A stretch of 34,207 nt of DNA, from positions 1 to 34,207 of the forward strand of contig CAZRAY010000017.1 in the NCBI GenBank assembly GCA_964598235.1. The letters run 5' to 3'. Numbering within the stretch: position 1 is the stretch's first letter; the number at the start of each line of letters is the position of its first letter. The translations under genes were made by a program, and so were the position numbers. Shown here piece by piece: positions 17,601-24,993 of the stretch. The notes under the pieces are model-generated. The model was not told where the DNA came from and made no database searches. It was given only the letters and a program-made list of their open reading frames with translations. This DNA is from UBA652 sp964598235. GTDB taxonomy: Bacteria > Pseudomonadota > Gammaproteobacteria > Nitrosococcales > Methylophagaceae.

Positions 17601-18212
17601 ATGGCGTCGTAATACGGCAGAGGTATAAAGCACATCGCGTTTTGAATCATAAGCAACACCCCATGTTGGCCCTGTTTCACTTTTAACGGCAACAGTTGAT
17701 TTATTGGCGCCTGCATAATCATATGAATAAAGACTTTCAGTTGGCGCACCTGAGGGCGCTAGAAGTGGGTCTCCATTTACAAAAACGGGGGTGACCGCTC
17801 TAGGGTTGGCTTGGCAAAATTGAGCAGGGTTGTGTAAACCTACATTGACGTTAGTAAGAACATCGTTTGCGACAGCGACAAATCTAACGGTGGTGCCATT
17901 TCCAGGAACGCCAGAACCGAAATCACTGGGCTCTAAATAGCTTGGAATGTTGGTGAATTCATATCGAACTGGCGCACCGCCGCCGGTAAGGACAGCTGGG
18001 ATGCTCCATCCGCCAGCATTATCTGTTGTGCTGGTGGCGAGCAGGGTAGTGCCTGAATAAGCCGATACGAGAATATTGGGAACCCCAATTTCATTCGCGT
18101 CTAGTTGACCTGGGATGCCCAGAGGCAGTTCCCTAAAAACAGTTCCACTTACGGCAAATACTTGAGTTGAAAAAGCAAGTAAAGCCGAGATGATTAGTAT
18201 GAGTTTTTTCAT
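14616..18212 (-). CDS. Large secreted SdrD-like repeat protein with C-terminal sorting tail
   Basis: A 1198-residue surface or secreted protein. The start is ATG 18212 (MKKLILIISALLAFSTQVFA), preceded by GGAGAG at 6 nt; a start four codons earlier is possible but has no ribosome site. After the signal peptide come a Cna-B/SdrD-like domain (about 24-130), a beta-propeller-like region with VAYDSKRDVLYTS and DTLYVTNLTDQTVYSVDL (about 135-575), and four SdrD B-like domains. These begin at about residues 584 (IGNLVWIDTDGDGIQN), 733 (IGSIVWNDLDNSGTQD), 895 (IGSVVWSDDDNNGTQN) and 1049 (IGSRVWIETDGDG), each with calcium-type DxDxDG or DxDNxG turns. The C-terminus is IPVSPKWALLMLMLGLLLF with a basic RSGGLRRS end. 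This resembles IPTL-CTERM-type tails handled by an exosortase, which is not in the window. Role unknown; adhesion or biofilm is a guess. A strong terminator follows. Confidence 0.82.
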   Translation of the reverse strand: MKKLILIISALLAFSTQVFAVSGTVFRELPLGIPGQLDANEIGVPNILVSAYSGTTLLATSTTDNAGGWSIPAVLTGGGAPVRYEFTNIPSYLEPSDFGSGVPGNGTTVRFVAVANDVLTNVNVGLHNPAQFCQANPRAVTPVFVNGDPLLAPSGAPTESLYSYDYAGANKSTVAVKSETGPTWGVAYDSKRDVLYTSAVLRRHVGIGPNGGGAIYSISDPAGAPGAATLLHDVATATGVPTTAARGLTGATPTTLNNDAPAFPLIAKVGLGDIDISNDNDTLYVTNLTDQTVYSVDLNNPATAAVPLPAYPTPACNNGTDRPWALKVHDDMLYLGVVCSAEGAAGVAADLDAYVYAYDGTAWSTAINNFPLDYPRQLGAPGATNNAAWRPWRDAHTAGEFGTLNLTAATRATPVLSDIEFNDQGDMILGFMDRTSLQFGALNWGTTGTSRIQVASAGDILTTTNNGDGTFTVENITTASANSTLATDEFYGGEIKTPNHREIAQGGLAVLPGSGEVMSTAMDPITFNTGGILWSDNGDGSRNNGFELFFGRQSSNAGAAIPGFMGKGAGLGDIELLCDPAPIQIGNLVWIDTDGDGIQNNNVAEPGIENVTVELYAALDPDGIFDDLVGTTVTDSLGHYYFGGIGNVGMTVGNLEPNTDYEIRVPLADPDLAGNSPTTQDATSALADDDIRDSDGDNGVLNAGASTIAYTTGDPGQNDHTLDFGFVGLPVVSIGSIVWNDLDNSGTQDPGEAGIAGAVITLIDPVTGNPVPSVGTQTTDATGRYFFDNLPEGDYQIQVDMTGTTGFIPSTTQVANADGNAPGDSNIATTPSAGIYRSATVNLAGGAEPTAAAEVSGLLNTANGGVLAGDEADDAADANGNMTVDFGFYAPPLVSIGSVVWSDDDNNGTQNAGEAGIPGAIVTLIDPATGNPVLGVPSQPTDGNGRYFFDTLPEGNYQVQVDMTGIPNFIPTSIQVANADGNAPGDSNIATTPSAGIYRSATVNLADGAEPTGGAEVSLLPNNGDNADDAADANGNMTVDFGFVPTVVIGSRVWIETDGDGDASNGAPTPVVGSIVTATSTTTGLTYTDTTDGAGNYGIDVPINDTYTVTITPPPGHAPTTQLGGGNIPLNDTTGDDQSHDGTGTTVVVETTDNLSVDFGFVIAPPATDIPVSPKWALLMLMLGLLLFSFRSGGLRRS
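15077..16016 (-). repeat. Two tandem SdrD B-domain repeats in DNA
   Basis: Within the SdrD-like gene two domain-sized units lie head to tail: 15531-16016 and about 15077-15530. Long stretches are nearly identical at the DNA level. For example, the block starting GCAGAACGGT at 15211 recurs at 15697, exactly 486 nt (162 codons) away, with mainly third-position changes. The second unit is a little shorter because of an in-frame indel in the DEADDAADANGN region. Such repeats can change copy number by recombination. Confidence 0.8.
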
Positions 18213-18587
18213 GTTTCTCTCCATTAAATATCTATCGTGCGCTCTGGTGTAGCATAAGCAGTAATACTAGCATAATTCGAGCCAAATTTATAAGACAAAC
18301 TCAAGGGAATGATTATTTTGTCGTAACATATTGTATTTAAATTAAATTAATAGGGTATTAAAAATAATCGCAGGATGTTTAAACGCACTAAACTATAGTA
18401 ATTGTAAAAGTGCTGACCTTTTTTGTCATAAAGTGACCATAATGAACCTAGTTAAATTCAGGTTATTTCTGATGCGGCTGTATTATCGCAGTACTTTTAT
18501 AGTGTGATCGTTTTCTTCCTCACATCAGGAGAGCTTATTCGATATAATTGCGGTGTTTCTTAAATTTACGACTGGATTCAAAGCAAT
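18213..18587. promoter_or_regulatory. Divergent intergenic region before glyQ
   Basis: This 375-nt AT-rich gap separates the SdrD-like gene (minus) from glyQ (plus). No gene, tRNA or riboswitch-like fold is recognised. TATAAT at 18543-18548 is a perfect -10 box about 40 nt before the glyQ start, though the matching -35 position (TCACAT, 17 nt away) is poor. The SdrD-like gene must also be driven from this gap. Its GGAGAG ribosome site lies just upstream of 18212. Confidence 0.5.
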
Positions 18588-19544
18588 ATGGCGAATGCAA
18601 CACCTGTCGTGGCGGAAGTGCCACACACGTTTCAAGAACTCATTTTACGATTACAACATTATTGGGCCGAACAAGGCTGTGTCTTGTTACAACCTTATGA
18701 TATGGAGATGGGCGCGGGCACTTTTCACCCAGCGACGTTCTTACGTGCGATTGGCCCAGAACCTTGGAATGCGGCGTATGTGCAGCCTTCTCGCCGGCCT
18801 ACGGATGGCCGCTATGGTGAGAATCCGAACCGCTTGCAACATTATTATCAATTTCAGGTGATGCTCAAACCCGCACCATTGAATATCCAAGAATTGTATT
18901 TAGATTCTTTGCGCATGCTAGGGATTGATACCTTGGTGCATGATGTGCGGTTTGTGGAAGATAACTGGGAATCACCGACCTTGGGTGCATGGGGCTTGGG
19001 CTGGGAAGTGTGGCTTAATGGGATGGAGGTGACGCAATTTACCTATTTCCAACAGGTTGGTGGCTTGGAATGTAAGCCTGTGACCGGTGAAATTACCTAT
19101 GGGTTAGAGCGGATTGCAATGTATTTGCAGGGCGTGAGCAGTGTTTATGATTTGATTTGGGCGGAAGGCCCGAATGGCGTGGTGACGTATGGCGATGTGT
19201 TCCATCAAAATGAGGTGGAGCAATCGACTTATAACTTTGAGCATGCCGATGTGGAGAGTCTATTTACGGCGTTTGATACCTATGAACGCGAAAGCAGCAA
19301 GATGATTGAAGCAGATTTACCGTTACCCGCCTATGAATTGGTGCTGAAAGCATCACATGCCTTTAATATGTTGGATGCACGGAAAGCAATTTCAGTCACG
19401 GAACGGCAACGCTTTATTTTACGGGTGCGAACGTTGGCGCGGGCAGTGGCCAAAGCTTATTATGAGCGGCGCGAGAGCTTGGGATTCCCGATGGCCGATT
19501 CAGCGAAAAATGCAGGGCAAAATAAATCGGAGGCCAAGCCATGA
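18588..19544 (+). CDS. glyQ: Glycyl-tRNA synthetase alpha subunit
   Basis: The alpha subunit of bacterial-type tetrameric (alpha2beta2) glycyl-tRNA synthetase, 318 residues. It is the catalytic class II core that activates glycine. Signature segments are FQELILRLQHYWAEQGC at the start, GAGTFHPATFLRAIGPEPW near 43-61, YVQPSRRPTDGRYGENPNR near 64-82, and GLGWEVWLNGMEVTQFTYF. The start is ATG at 18588 and a perfect TATAAT lies about 40 nt upstream. It overlaps glyS by 4 nt (ATGA), so the two subunits are made in balance. glyQ-glyS-gmhB-plsC is a common gammaproteobacterial order. Confidence 0.98.
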   Translation: MANATPVVAEVPHTFQELILRLQHYWAEQGCVLLQPYDMEMGAGTFHPATFLRAIGPEPWNAAYVQPSRRPTDGRYGENPNRLQHYYQFQVMLKPAPLNIQELYLDSLRMLGIDTLVHDVRFVEDNWESPTLGAWGLGWEVWLNGMEVTQFTYFQQVGGLECKPVTGEITYGLERIAMYLQGVSSVYDLIWAEGPNGVVTYGDVFHQNEVEQSTYNFEHADVESLFTAFDTYERESSKMIEADLPLPAYELVLKASHAFNMLDARKAISVTERQRFILRVRTLARAVAKAYYERRESLGFPMADSAKNAGQNKSEAKP

Positions 19545-21616
19545 GCACACGCGATTTATTGATTGAACTCGGTACGGAAGAGCTGCCACCCAAAACACTT
19601 AAAACCTTGATGGAAGCCTTTGAAGCAGGGATCAAAAAAGGTTTAGATGACGCCGATTTAGCCTATCAAGCGACACAATCTTATGCCGCGCCGCGTCGTT
19701 TAGCGGTGGTGGTGGAAGGGTTAGTTGAAAAACAAGCAGATAAATTAGTGGAACGTCGTGGCCCTGCTGTGGCATCCGCTTTTGATGATGCGGGTGAGCC
19801 AACGCGGGCGGTTGAGGGGTTTGCGAAATCTTGCGGTGTGGCGGTGGCAGATTTAGATCGTGTAGCGACGAATAAAGGTGAATGGTTGGTCTTTAAACAA
19901 GAGCAAGCGGGCGCAGAAACGAGCAGTTTACTGGCTGATATTGTGGCACAAGCATTGCAAGGTTTGCCGATTGCCAAGCGGATGAAGTGGGGTGATTTGC
20001 CGGGTGAATTTGTGCGGCCAGTGCATTGGTTAGTGTTGTTGTTTGGTGATGAAGTGGTGCCGATGACGACATTGGGTGTGACGTCTGGCCGAGAAAGCCG
20101 TGGCCATCGATTCCACCATCCAGATACAATCACAATTACATCACCAACAAGTTATGTTGATCAATTGGCTTCGGCTTATGTGTTGGTGAACTTGGTTGAT
20201 CGCCGTGAGGCGATTCGTCAACAGGTAACAGAATTGGCCGTTGAGTTAGGCGGCGAAGCGGTGATGAATGTGGATTTATTAGCGGAAGTGACCGGTTTGG
20301 TTGAATGGCCTGTGGCTTTATCGGGTAATTATGACGAACGATTTTTAGCCTTACCAGCGGAAGCCTTGATTTCATCGATGGAAGATCATCAGAAGTATTT
20401 TGCGGTACGCAGTAAAAACGGTGATTTATTAGCAAAATTTATTACGGTGAGCAATATTGAGAGCACCGATCCTGCCCAAATTATTGCGGGCAATGAACGT
20501 GTGATTTTGCCACGATTGAGCGATGCGGTGTTCTTCTGGGAAACGGATCGTAAGCAACCTTTATCAGCACAACAAGATCGGTTGAAGCAGGTTGTTTTCC
20601 AAGCAAAATTGGGGTCGGTCTATGATAAGTCAGTGCGGGTCTCTAAATTGGCCAGCACAATTGCAAAACAGTTACGCAGCAATAGTGTTGAGGCCGAACG
20701 TGCTGCGATGTTGGCAAAATGTGATTTGATGACCGAAATGGTGGGTGAGTTTCCTGATTTGCAGGGTATTATCGGGCGTTATTATGCGCAGTTAGATAAT
20801 GAACCAACAGAGGTGTCAGAAGCGTTAGATGAGCAATATTTGCCACGCTATTCTGGTGATAAATTACCACAAACAAAAACCGGCCAGGCGTTAAGTTTGG
20901 CGGAGAAGTTGGATATGTTAGTGGGGCTATTTGGGATCGGCCAACCACCTACGGGTGTGAAAGACCCCTTTGCATTACGTCGGGCGGCATTAGGTGTGTT
21001 GCGGATCATGATTGAGCAAGATCTGGATTTAGATTTGGCTGATTTATTAGCTGAGGCTGAAAAAGGCTTTGATGGCGGTGTGTTAACGGAAACAGATACA
21101 AAAGATCAGGTGCTGAGTTATATCTTCGACCGTTTGCGGGGTTATTTATCGGATCAAGATGTGAAGGCGGATGTGTTTGAGGCGGTATTGGCATTGCGAC
21201 CTAGTCGACCGTTGGATTTCTTGAAGCGGGTGAAGGCAGTGGCGGCATTTCGTCGTTTGGAGCAAGCGGAAGCATTAGCAGCTGGCAATAAGCGAATTGG
21301 CAATATTCTGCGTAAGAATGATGCGGCAGGCGATGTAGGTCAGATTGATGAAGGCTTGTTAGAGGAACCAGCAGAACAGGCCTTGGCATCGCAACTTGCC
21401 GCGGTTAAAAAGACGATACAGCCGTTGATGGATACATCTGATTACGAAGGCGTATTGCGTGAGCTTGCTGCTATGCGTGAGTCGGTGGATGCCTTTTTTG
21501 ATTCGGTGATGGTGATGGCCGACGATTCTGCGGTGCGGGCGAATCGCTTGGTGTTATTGAATCAGGTGCGTGCTTTATTTTTGGGCGTAGCAGATATTTC
21601 GGTTTTGCAGGCATAG
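19541..21616 (+). CDS. glyS: Glycyl-tRNA synthetase beta subunit
   Basis: The beta subunit of glycyl-tRNA synthetase, 691 residues (E. coli 689). It binds tRNA-Gly and supports the alpha subunit. The N-terminus RDLLIELGTEELPPK is diagnostic. The segments YAAPRRLAVVVEGL, HRFHHPD, SSMEDHQKYFAV, and the HD-like region with KCDLMTEMVGEFPDLQG are all present, followed by the C-terminal anticodon-binding DALR-type helices (RLVLLNQVRALF). The ATG overlaps the glyQ stop. gmhB follows after 13 nt. Nothing is missing. Confidence 0.98.
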   Translation: MSTRDLLIELGTEELPPKTLKTLMEAFEAGIKKGLDDADLAYQATQSYAAPRRLAVVVEGLVEKQADKLVERRGPAVASAFDDAGEPTRAVEGFAKSCGVAVADLDRVATNKGEWLVFKQEQAGAETSSLLADIVAQALQGLPIAKRMKWGDLPGEFVRPVHWLVLLFGDEVVPMTTLGVTSGRESRGHRFHHPDTITITSPTSYVDQLASAYVLVNLVDRREAIRQQVTELAVELGGEAVMNVDLLAEVTGLVEWPVALSGNYDERFLALPAEALISSMEDHQKYFAVRSKNGDLLAKFITVSNIESTDPAQIIAGNERVILPRLSDAVFFWETDRKQPLSAQQDRLKQVVFQAKLGSVYDKSVRVSKLASTIAKQLRSNSVEAERAAMLAKCDLMTEMVGEFPDLQGIIGRYYAQLDNEPTEVSEALDEQYLPRYSGDKLPQTKTGQALSLAEKLDMLVGLFGIGQPPTGVKDPFALRRAALGVLRIMIEQDLDLDLADLLAEAEKGFDGGVLTETDTKDQVLSYIFDRLRGYLSDQDVKADVFEAVLALRPSRPLDFLKRVKAVAAFRRLEQAEALAAGNKRIGNILRKNDAAGDVGQIDEGLLEEPAEQALASQLAAVKKTIQPLMDTSDYEGVLRELAAMRESVDAFFDSVMVMADDSAVRANRLVLLNQVRALFLGVADISVLQA

Positions 21617-21629
21617 GAGTAGGTAACGC

Positions 21630-22172
21630 ATGGCATTAATCATTTTGGATCGAGATGGTGTTATTAATCATGATTCGGATGATTTTATTCGCTCGCCAGC
21701 GGAATGGGAGCCAATCCCAGGTAGTTTGGAAGCAATTGCCAGATTGAATCAAGCTGGCTATCGCGTGGTGGTGCTCACCAATCAATCAGGTATTGCGAGA
21801 GAATTTCTAGATATTGAGACATTGGCGCTGATCCATAATAAAATGCGGCGGATGTTGGCCCAAGTGGGCGGTAAATTAGAAGCGGTATTATTTTGTCCAC
21901 ATGGTCCAGATGAGGGGTGTGTTTGTCGTAAACCCAAAACAGGGTTGTTTGATGATTTAACGCAACGACTACGGGTCTCATTGAAACAGGTGCCTGCTGT
22001 CGGCGATAGCTTACGTGATTTGAAAGCAGCAAAAGCGGCAGGTGCGCGGCCTATTTTGGTGAAAACGGGAAAGGGTGAGCGTACACTGGCGGCGGGAAAA
22101 TTGCCGCGCGGTGTATCGGTCTACGATGATTTGGCGGCGGTTGCCGATGCGTTGCTGGCGGAGGAAGAGTAA
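21630..22172 (+). CDS. gmhB: D-glycero-beta-D-manno-heptose 1,7-bisphosphate 7-phosphatase
   Basis: A 180-residue HAD-family phosphatase, GmhB. It removes the 7-phosphate from heptose bisphosphate on the way to ADP-heptose for lipopolysaccharide core. The nucleophile motif is LDRDGVINHD (Asp8 and Asp10). Motif II is VVVLTNQSG, and the zinc loop CPHGPDEGCVCRKPKTG has the expected Cys, His, Cys, Cys ligands. The metal motif is VGDSLRDLKAAKAAG. It sits 13 nt after glyS with an AGGT ribosome site, and its TAA stop overlaps the plsC start (TAATG). Histidinol-phosphate phosphatases are related, but the zinc loop and the neighbours favour GmhB. Confidence 0.93.
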   Translation: MALIILDRDGVINHDSDDFIRSPAEWEPIPGSLEAIARLNQAGYRVVVLTNQSGIAREFLDIETLALIHNKMRRMLAQVGGKLEAVLFCPHGPDEGCVCRKPKTGLFDDLTQRLRVSLKQVPAVGDSLRDLKAAKAAGARPILVKTGKGERTLAAGKLPRGVSVYDDLAAVADALLAEEE

Positions 22173-22900
22173 TGCAAGCAGTACGTTCGGCTTTATTTGT
22201 GTTGCTGCATATCATCACGGCGATTATTTTTGCGGTATTAGGCGTATTGGTTTTACCCTTTCCTTTTTCAATCCGTTATCGCGTAATAAGCCAATGGGCG
22301 ATCCTGAACCTTTGGTTGCTAAAACATATTTGTGGTGTGCACTATGACGTGATTGGCCGCGAACATATTCCGGAGCAGGCATGTGTGATCTTATGTAAAC
22401 ATCAGTCTTCGTGGGAAACGCTGGCATTACAGGCCATATTTCCACCGCAAGTATGGGTATTGAAACGAGAATTGTTGTGGATTCCTTTTTTTGGTTGGGG
22501 TTTAGCAGCGCTGAAACCGATTGCGATTGACAGAAGCGCGGGGCGAAAAGCACTACAACAGGTTATTACACAAGGCATTGCACGATTAAAACAGAATTTG
22601 TGGGTGGTGGTGTTTCCTGAGGGCACGCGTATGCCGACAGGCGAGATGGGGCGGTTTGGGATTGGTGGGGCCCGTTTAGCGGTGGAAAGTGGCCGCCCGA
22701 TTGTCCCGATTGCCCATAATGCAGGGAAGGCCTGGCCCAAGCATGGTTTTATTAAACAGCCAGGCGTGATAACGTTAATAATAGGTGAACCAATTAACGT
22801 TATCGACAAATCCGCTAGTTTGGTGAATAATGAGGCATATGATTGGATCACGACACAAATGACAGTATTGGACGCAGCAACAATAGAGGCACAGGGATAA
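22172..22900 (+). CDS. plsC: 1-acyl-sn-glycerol-3-phosphate acyltransferase
   Basis: A 242-residue inner-membrane acyltransferase that adds the second acyl chain to lysophosphatidic acid in phospholipid synthesis. There is an N-terminal membrane segment (about residues 5-32). The catalytic motif is HQSSWE near residue 75, an H-x4-E version of the usual H-x4-D, which is normal in the gammaproteobacterial group next to glyQS-gmhB. VLKRELLWIPFFGWGLAALKPIAIDR and the substrate loop FPEGTRMPTGE follow. The start ATG overlaps the gmhB stop, and its TAA stop overlaps the start of the next gene in the same TAATG way, so all three are coupled. Confidence 0.94.
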   Translation: MQAVRSALFVLLHIITAIIFAVLGVLVLPFPFSIRYRVISQWAILNLWLLKHICGVHYDVIGREHIPEQACVILCKHQSSWETLALQAIFPPQVWVLKRELLWIPFFGWGLAALKPIAIDRSAGRKALQQVITQGIARLKQNLWVVVFPEGTRMPTGEMGRFGIGGARLAVESGRPIVPIAHNAGKAWPKHGFIKQPGVITLIIGEPINVIDKSASLVNNEAYDWITTQMTVLDAATIEAQG

Positions 22901-24993
22901 TGGCAGAAAATCAAAGTATTGTAAGATTATTATTGGTAACCGACTCACTTAATCAAGCAGAAGATTGGGCGAATGCTGTGCGGCGGCAAGGCCATACTAT
23001 TCGTGCGACAAGAGAGGAAACGCTAGAGGGGGTTGAACAAGAAATTTCGCAACATAAATGGGATTTATTGTTGATTGTTGATGGGCTTGAAGAGGCGAAA
23101 ATAGATGATGTGATCCATTATCTTGCACAAACAGGAAAAGATATTCCATGTCTTGTCGTAACAGATGAAGCGGATGCAGAGCAGGGAAAACCAATATACA
23201 AAAAAGATGTAAAAGCGGTTATTTTATCTGGAGACATGGACCGACTGGTGTTTGCGGTTGGAAGGGAGATGATAAGTTTGCACACTCGCAGGAAGTTAAG
23301 GCAATTAGAAGTTGCTTTGCACGAAAGTGAGAAACGGGAGCAATTATTATTAGAGAACTCAGAAAAAGCAATTGCTTATATCCATGAAGGTATGCATGTG
23401 TTTGCAAACAAGTCTTATATCGCATTGTTTGGCTATGAAGAAATGGAGGAATTAGAGGTTCTACCTTTATTGGATATGGTTGTTGCCGCCGAACAAGCAG
23501 ACCTAAAAACACAATTTAGAGGTTTTTCTGAAACGGGGGAAGATGAATCATTAACGCTTGATTTACAGTGTGTTCGTGCAGACGCTGCTGAATTTACGAG
23601 TCAATTGACGCTACGACATGCCCAGTTTGAAGATGAAGTTTGTATCCAAGTGACGTGGGAACCGCAGCAGAACGTTGTTTCTGAAGAAATCAACCTAAAT
23701 AATACACCGACTGCGTCTCAAGAATCAGAGGTGGATGATACAAAACCACTTGGCCGTAAGCAATTTATGACAGAATTAGATACTGCGGTATCAACCGCCT
23801 ATTCGGGCGAAGGAGATTCCGCCGTATTGTATCTTGCATTGGACGATTTTGATGGGTTGAAAGCACAAATTGGTTTGGGTGGGATGGACACAATATTAAC
23901 AAGCCTTGCCCAAATGTTAGTATCAGGGCAAGCAGAAAATGAGGTATTAGGAAGGGTGTCAGAGCGTGCATTTATGGTGCTAATCCAAAATGAGCATGAT
24001 GCTGAGGTTGATACCCGCGCAGCAGCATTACAAGAGGCCATGTCTACTTATGTTCCCGTGGTTGATGGGAAGAAAATTGATTTATCGTGTAGCGTGGGTG
24101 CCTGCCGATTAGGTGAAAGCACAAATTCAGTTAAATCAGTGTTAACAATAGTAGATAAAGCATGGACAGAGGCAAGCCAAGCAGGTGGTAACCGTGTGAG
24201 TCGATATCAAGTTGCGCCATCAACTGAAGTGCAAGACAAACAGCGGACACGACAAATAGAAAAAACATTGAAAGAAGATGCGTTTAAACTGATGTATCAA
24301 CCGATTGTGGGCCTACATGGAGAACAACATGTTATTTATGAAGTGTCACTTCGTTTTACGGATGAGAAAGGCGAGCTCAAAGAGCCCAAAGAACTCTTGA
24401 CCCTAGGGAAAGACGCGAGTTTGAAAGTGAATATTGATAAATGGATGTTTACGCATACACTAGATGCCTTGGCGGATGACGCGGTAACGAATAAGGCCAT
24501 TTTCTTTATTAATCTCTCTGAACAAATGATGACGAGAACAGAAGAGATGACATGGTTGTATGAAACGCTATCAAAATATAAAATTGAGGGTAGCCAAATT
24601 GTATTTGAGATTGATGAATCATTTGCAATGGAGCAATTGGATAAAGTGCAATTCTTTATTAAGTTATTGAAGAAATTAGGGTGTCGCTTCAGTTTACAAG
24701 GGTTTGGCTCAGGCCTGGATTTCTCACAAGGCTTGAATTCATTAGATGTCGATTTCTTTAAAATTAATGGTACCTTTGTTGAAAATATGGTGACAGATAA
24801 AGAAAATCAAGAAGCAGTGAAAACCATTGCGGCAATGATTAAAGAAACCGGTAAGGTGAGCATTGCAGATCGGGTGACTGATGCACAAAGCTTGGCAATG
24901 TTGTGGGGATATGGGGTGGACTATGCCCAAGGAAAATATATGCAAATGCCAGCAGAACAGATGACTTATGATTTTGAAGGTGATGGTGCTTAA
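22900..24993 (+). CDS. FimX-like c-di-GMP effector (REC-PAS-degenerate GGDEF/EAL)
   Basis: A 697-residue protein starting at ATG 22900 (MAENQSIVRLLLVTDS); the start overlaps the plsC stop and AGGGA precedes it. An open extension 19 codons upstream lies inside plsC and is rejected. Domain order: receiver-like (about 7-125), coiled linker (about 130-160), PAS-like (about 165-265), GGDEF-like (about 300-440) and EAL-like (about 455-690). The GGDEF signature is replaced by SERAF (354-358). The EAL signature is replaced by EVS (481-483), and later catalytic metal ligands are altered (FFINLSEQMM, FEIDESFAM, DVDFFKING). This matches FimX of Pseudomonas (691 residues), which cannot make or cleave c-di-GMP but binds it to control type IV pilus assembly. 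A pilus role here is inference; no pil genes are in the window. Confidence 0.8.
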   Translation: MAENQSIVRLLLVTDSLNQAEDWANAVRRQGHTIRATREETLEGVEQEISQHKWDLLLIVDGLEEAKIDDVIHYLAQTGKDIPCLVVTDEADAEQGKPIYKKDVKAVILSGDMDRLVFAVGREMISLHTRRKLRQLEVALHESEKREQLLLENSEKAIAYIHEGMHVFANKSYIALFGYEEMEELEVLPLLDMVVAAEQADLKTQFRGFSETGEDESLTLDLQCVRADAAEFTSQLTLRHAQFEDEVCIQVTWEPQQNVVSEEINLNNTPTASQESEVDDTKPLGRKQFMTELDTAVSTAYSGEGDSAVLYLALDDFDGLKAQIGLGGMDTILTSLAQMLVSGQAENEVLGRVSERAFMVLIQNEHDAEVDTRAAALQEAMSTYVPVVDGKKIDLSCSVGACRLGESTNSVKSVLTIVDKAWTEASQAGGNRVSRYQVAPSTEVQDKQRTRQIEKTLKEDAFKLMYQPIVGLHGEQHVIYEVSLRFTDEKGELKEPKELLTLGKDASLKVNIDKWMFTHTLDALADDAVTNKAIFFINLSEQMMTRTEEMTWLYETLSKYKIEGSQIVFEIDESFAMEQLDKVQFFIKLLKKLGCRFSLQGFGSGLDFSQGLNSLDVDFFKINGTFVENMVTDKENQEAVKTIAAMIKETGKVSIADRVTDAQSLAMLWGYGVDYAQGKYMQMPAEQMTYDFEGDGA

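Noticed and set aside
15392..17749. Several long antisense open frames inside the SdrD-like gene
   Set aside because: They are shadows produced by the repetitive, compositionally biased codons of the real gene; they lack ribosome sites and recognisable domains.
22843..22899. Longer start for the FimX-like protein
   Set aside because: It is inside plsC in another frame; the ATG at 22900 in the TAATG overlap has a ribosome site and a receiver-like start.
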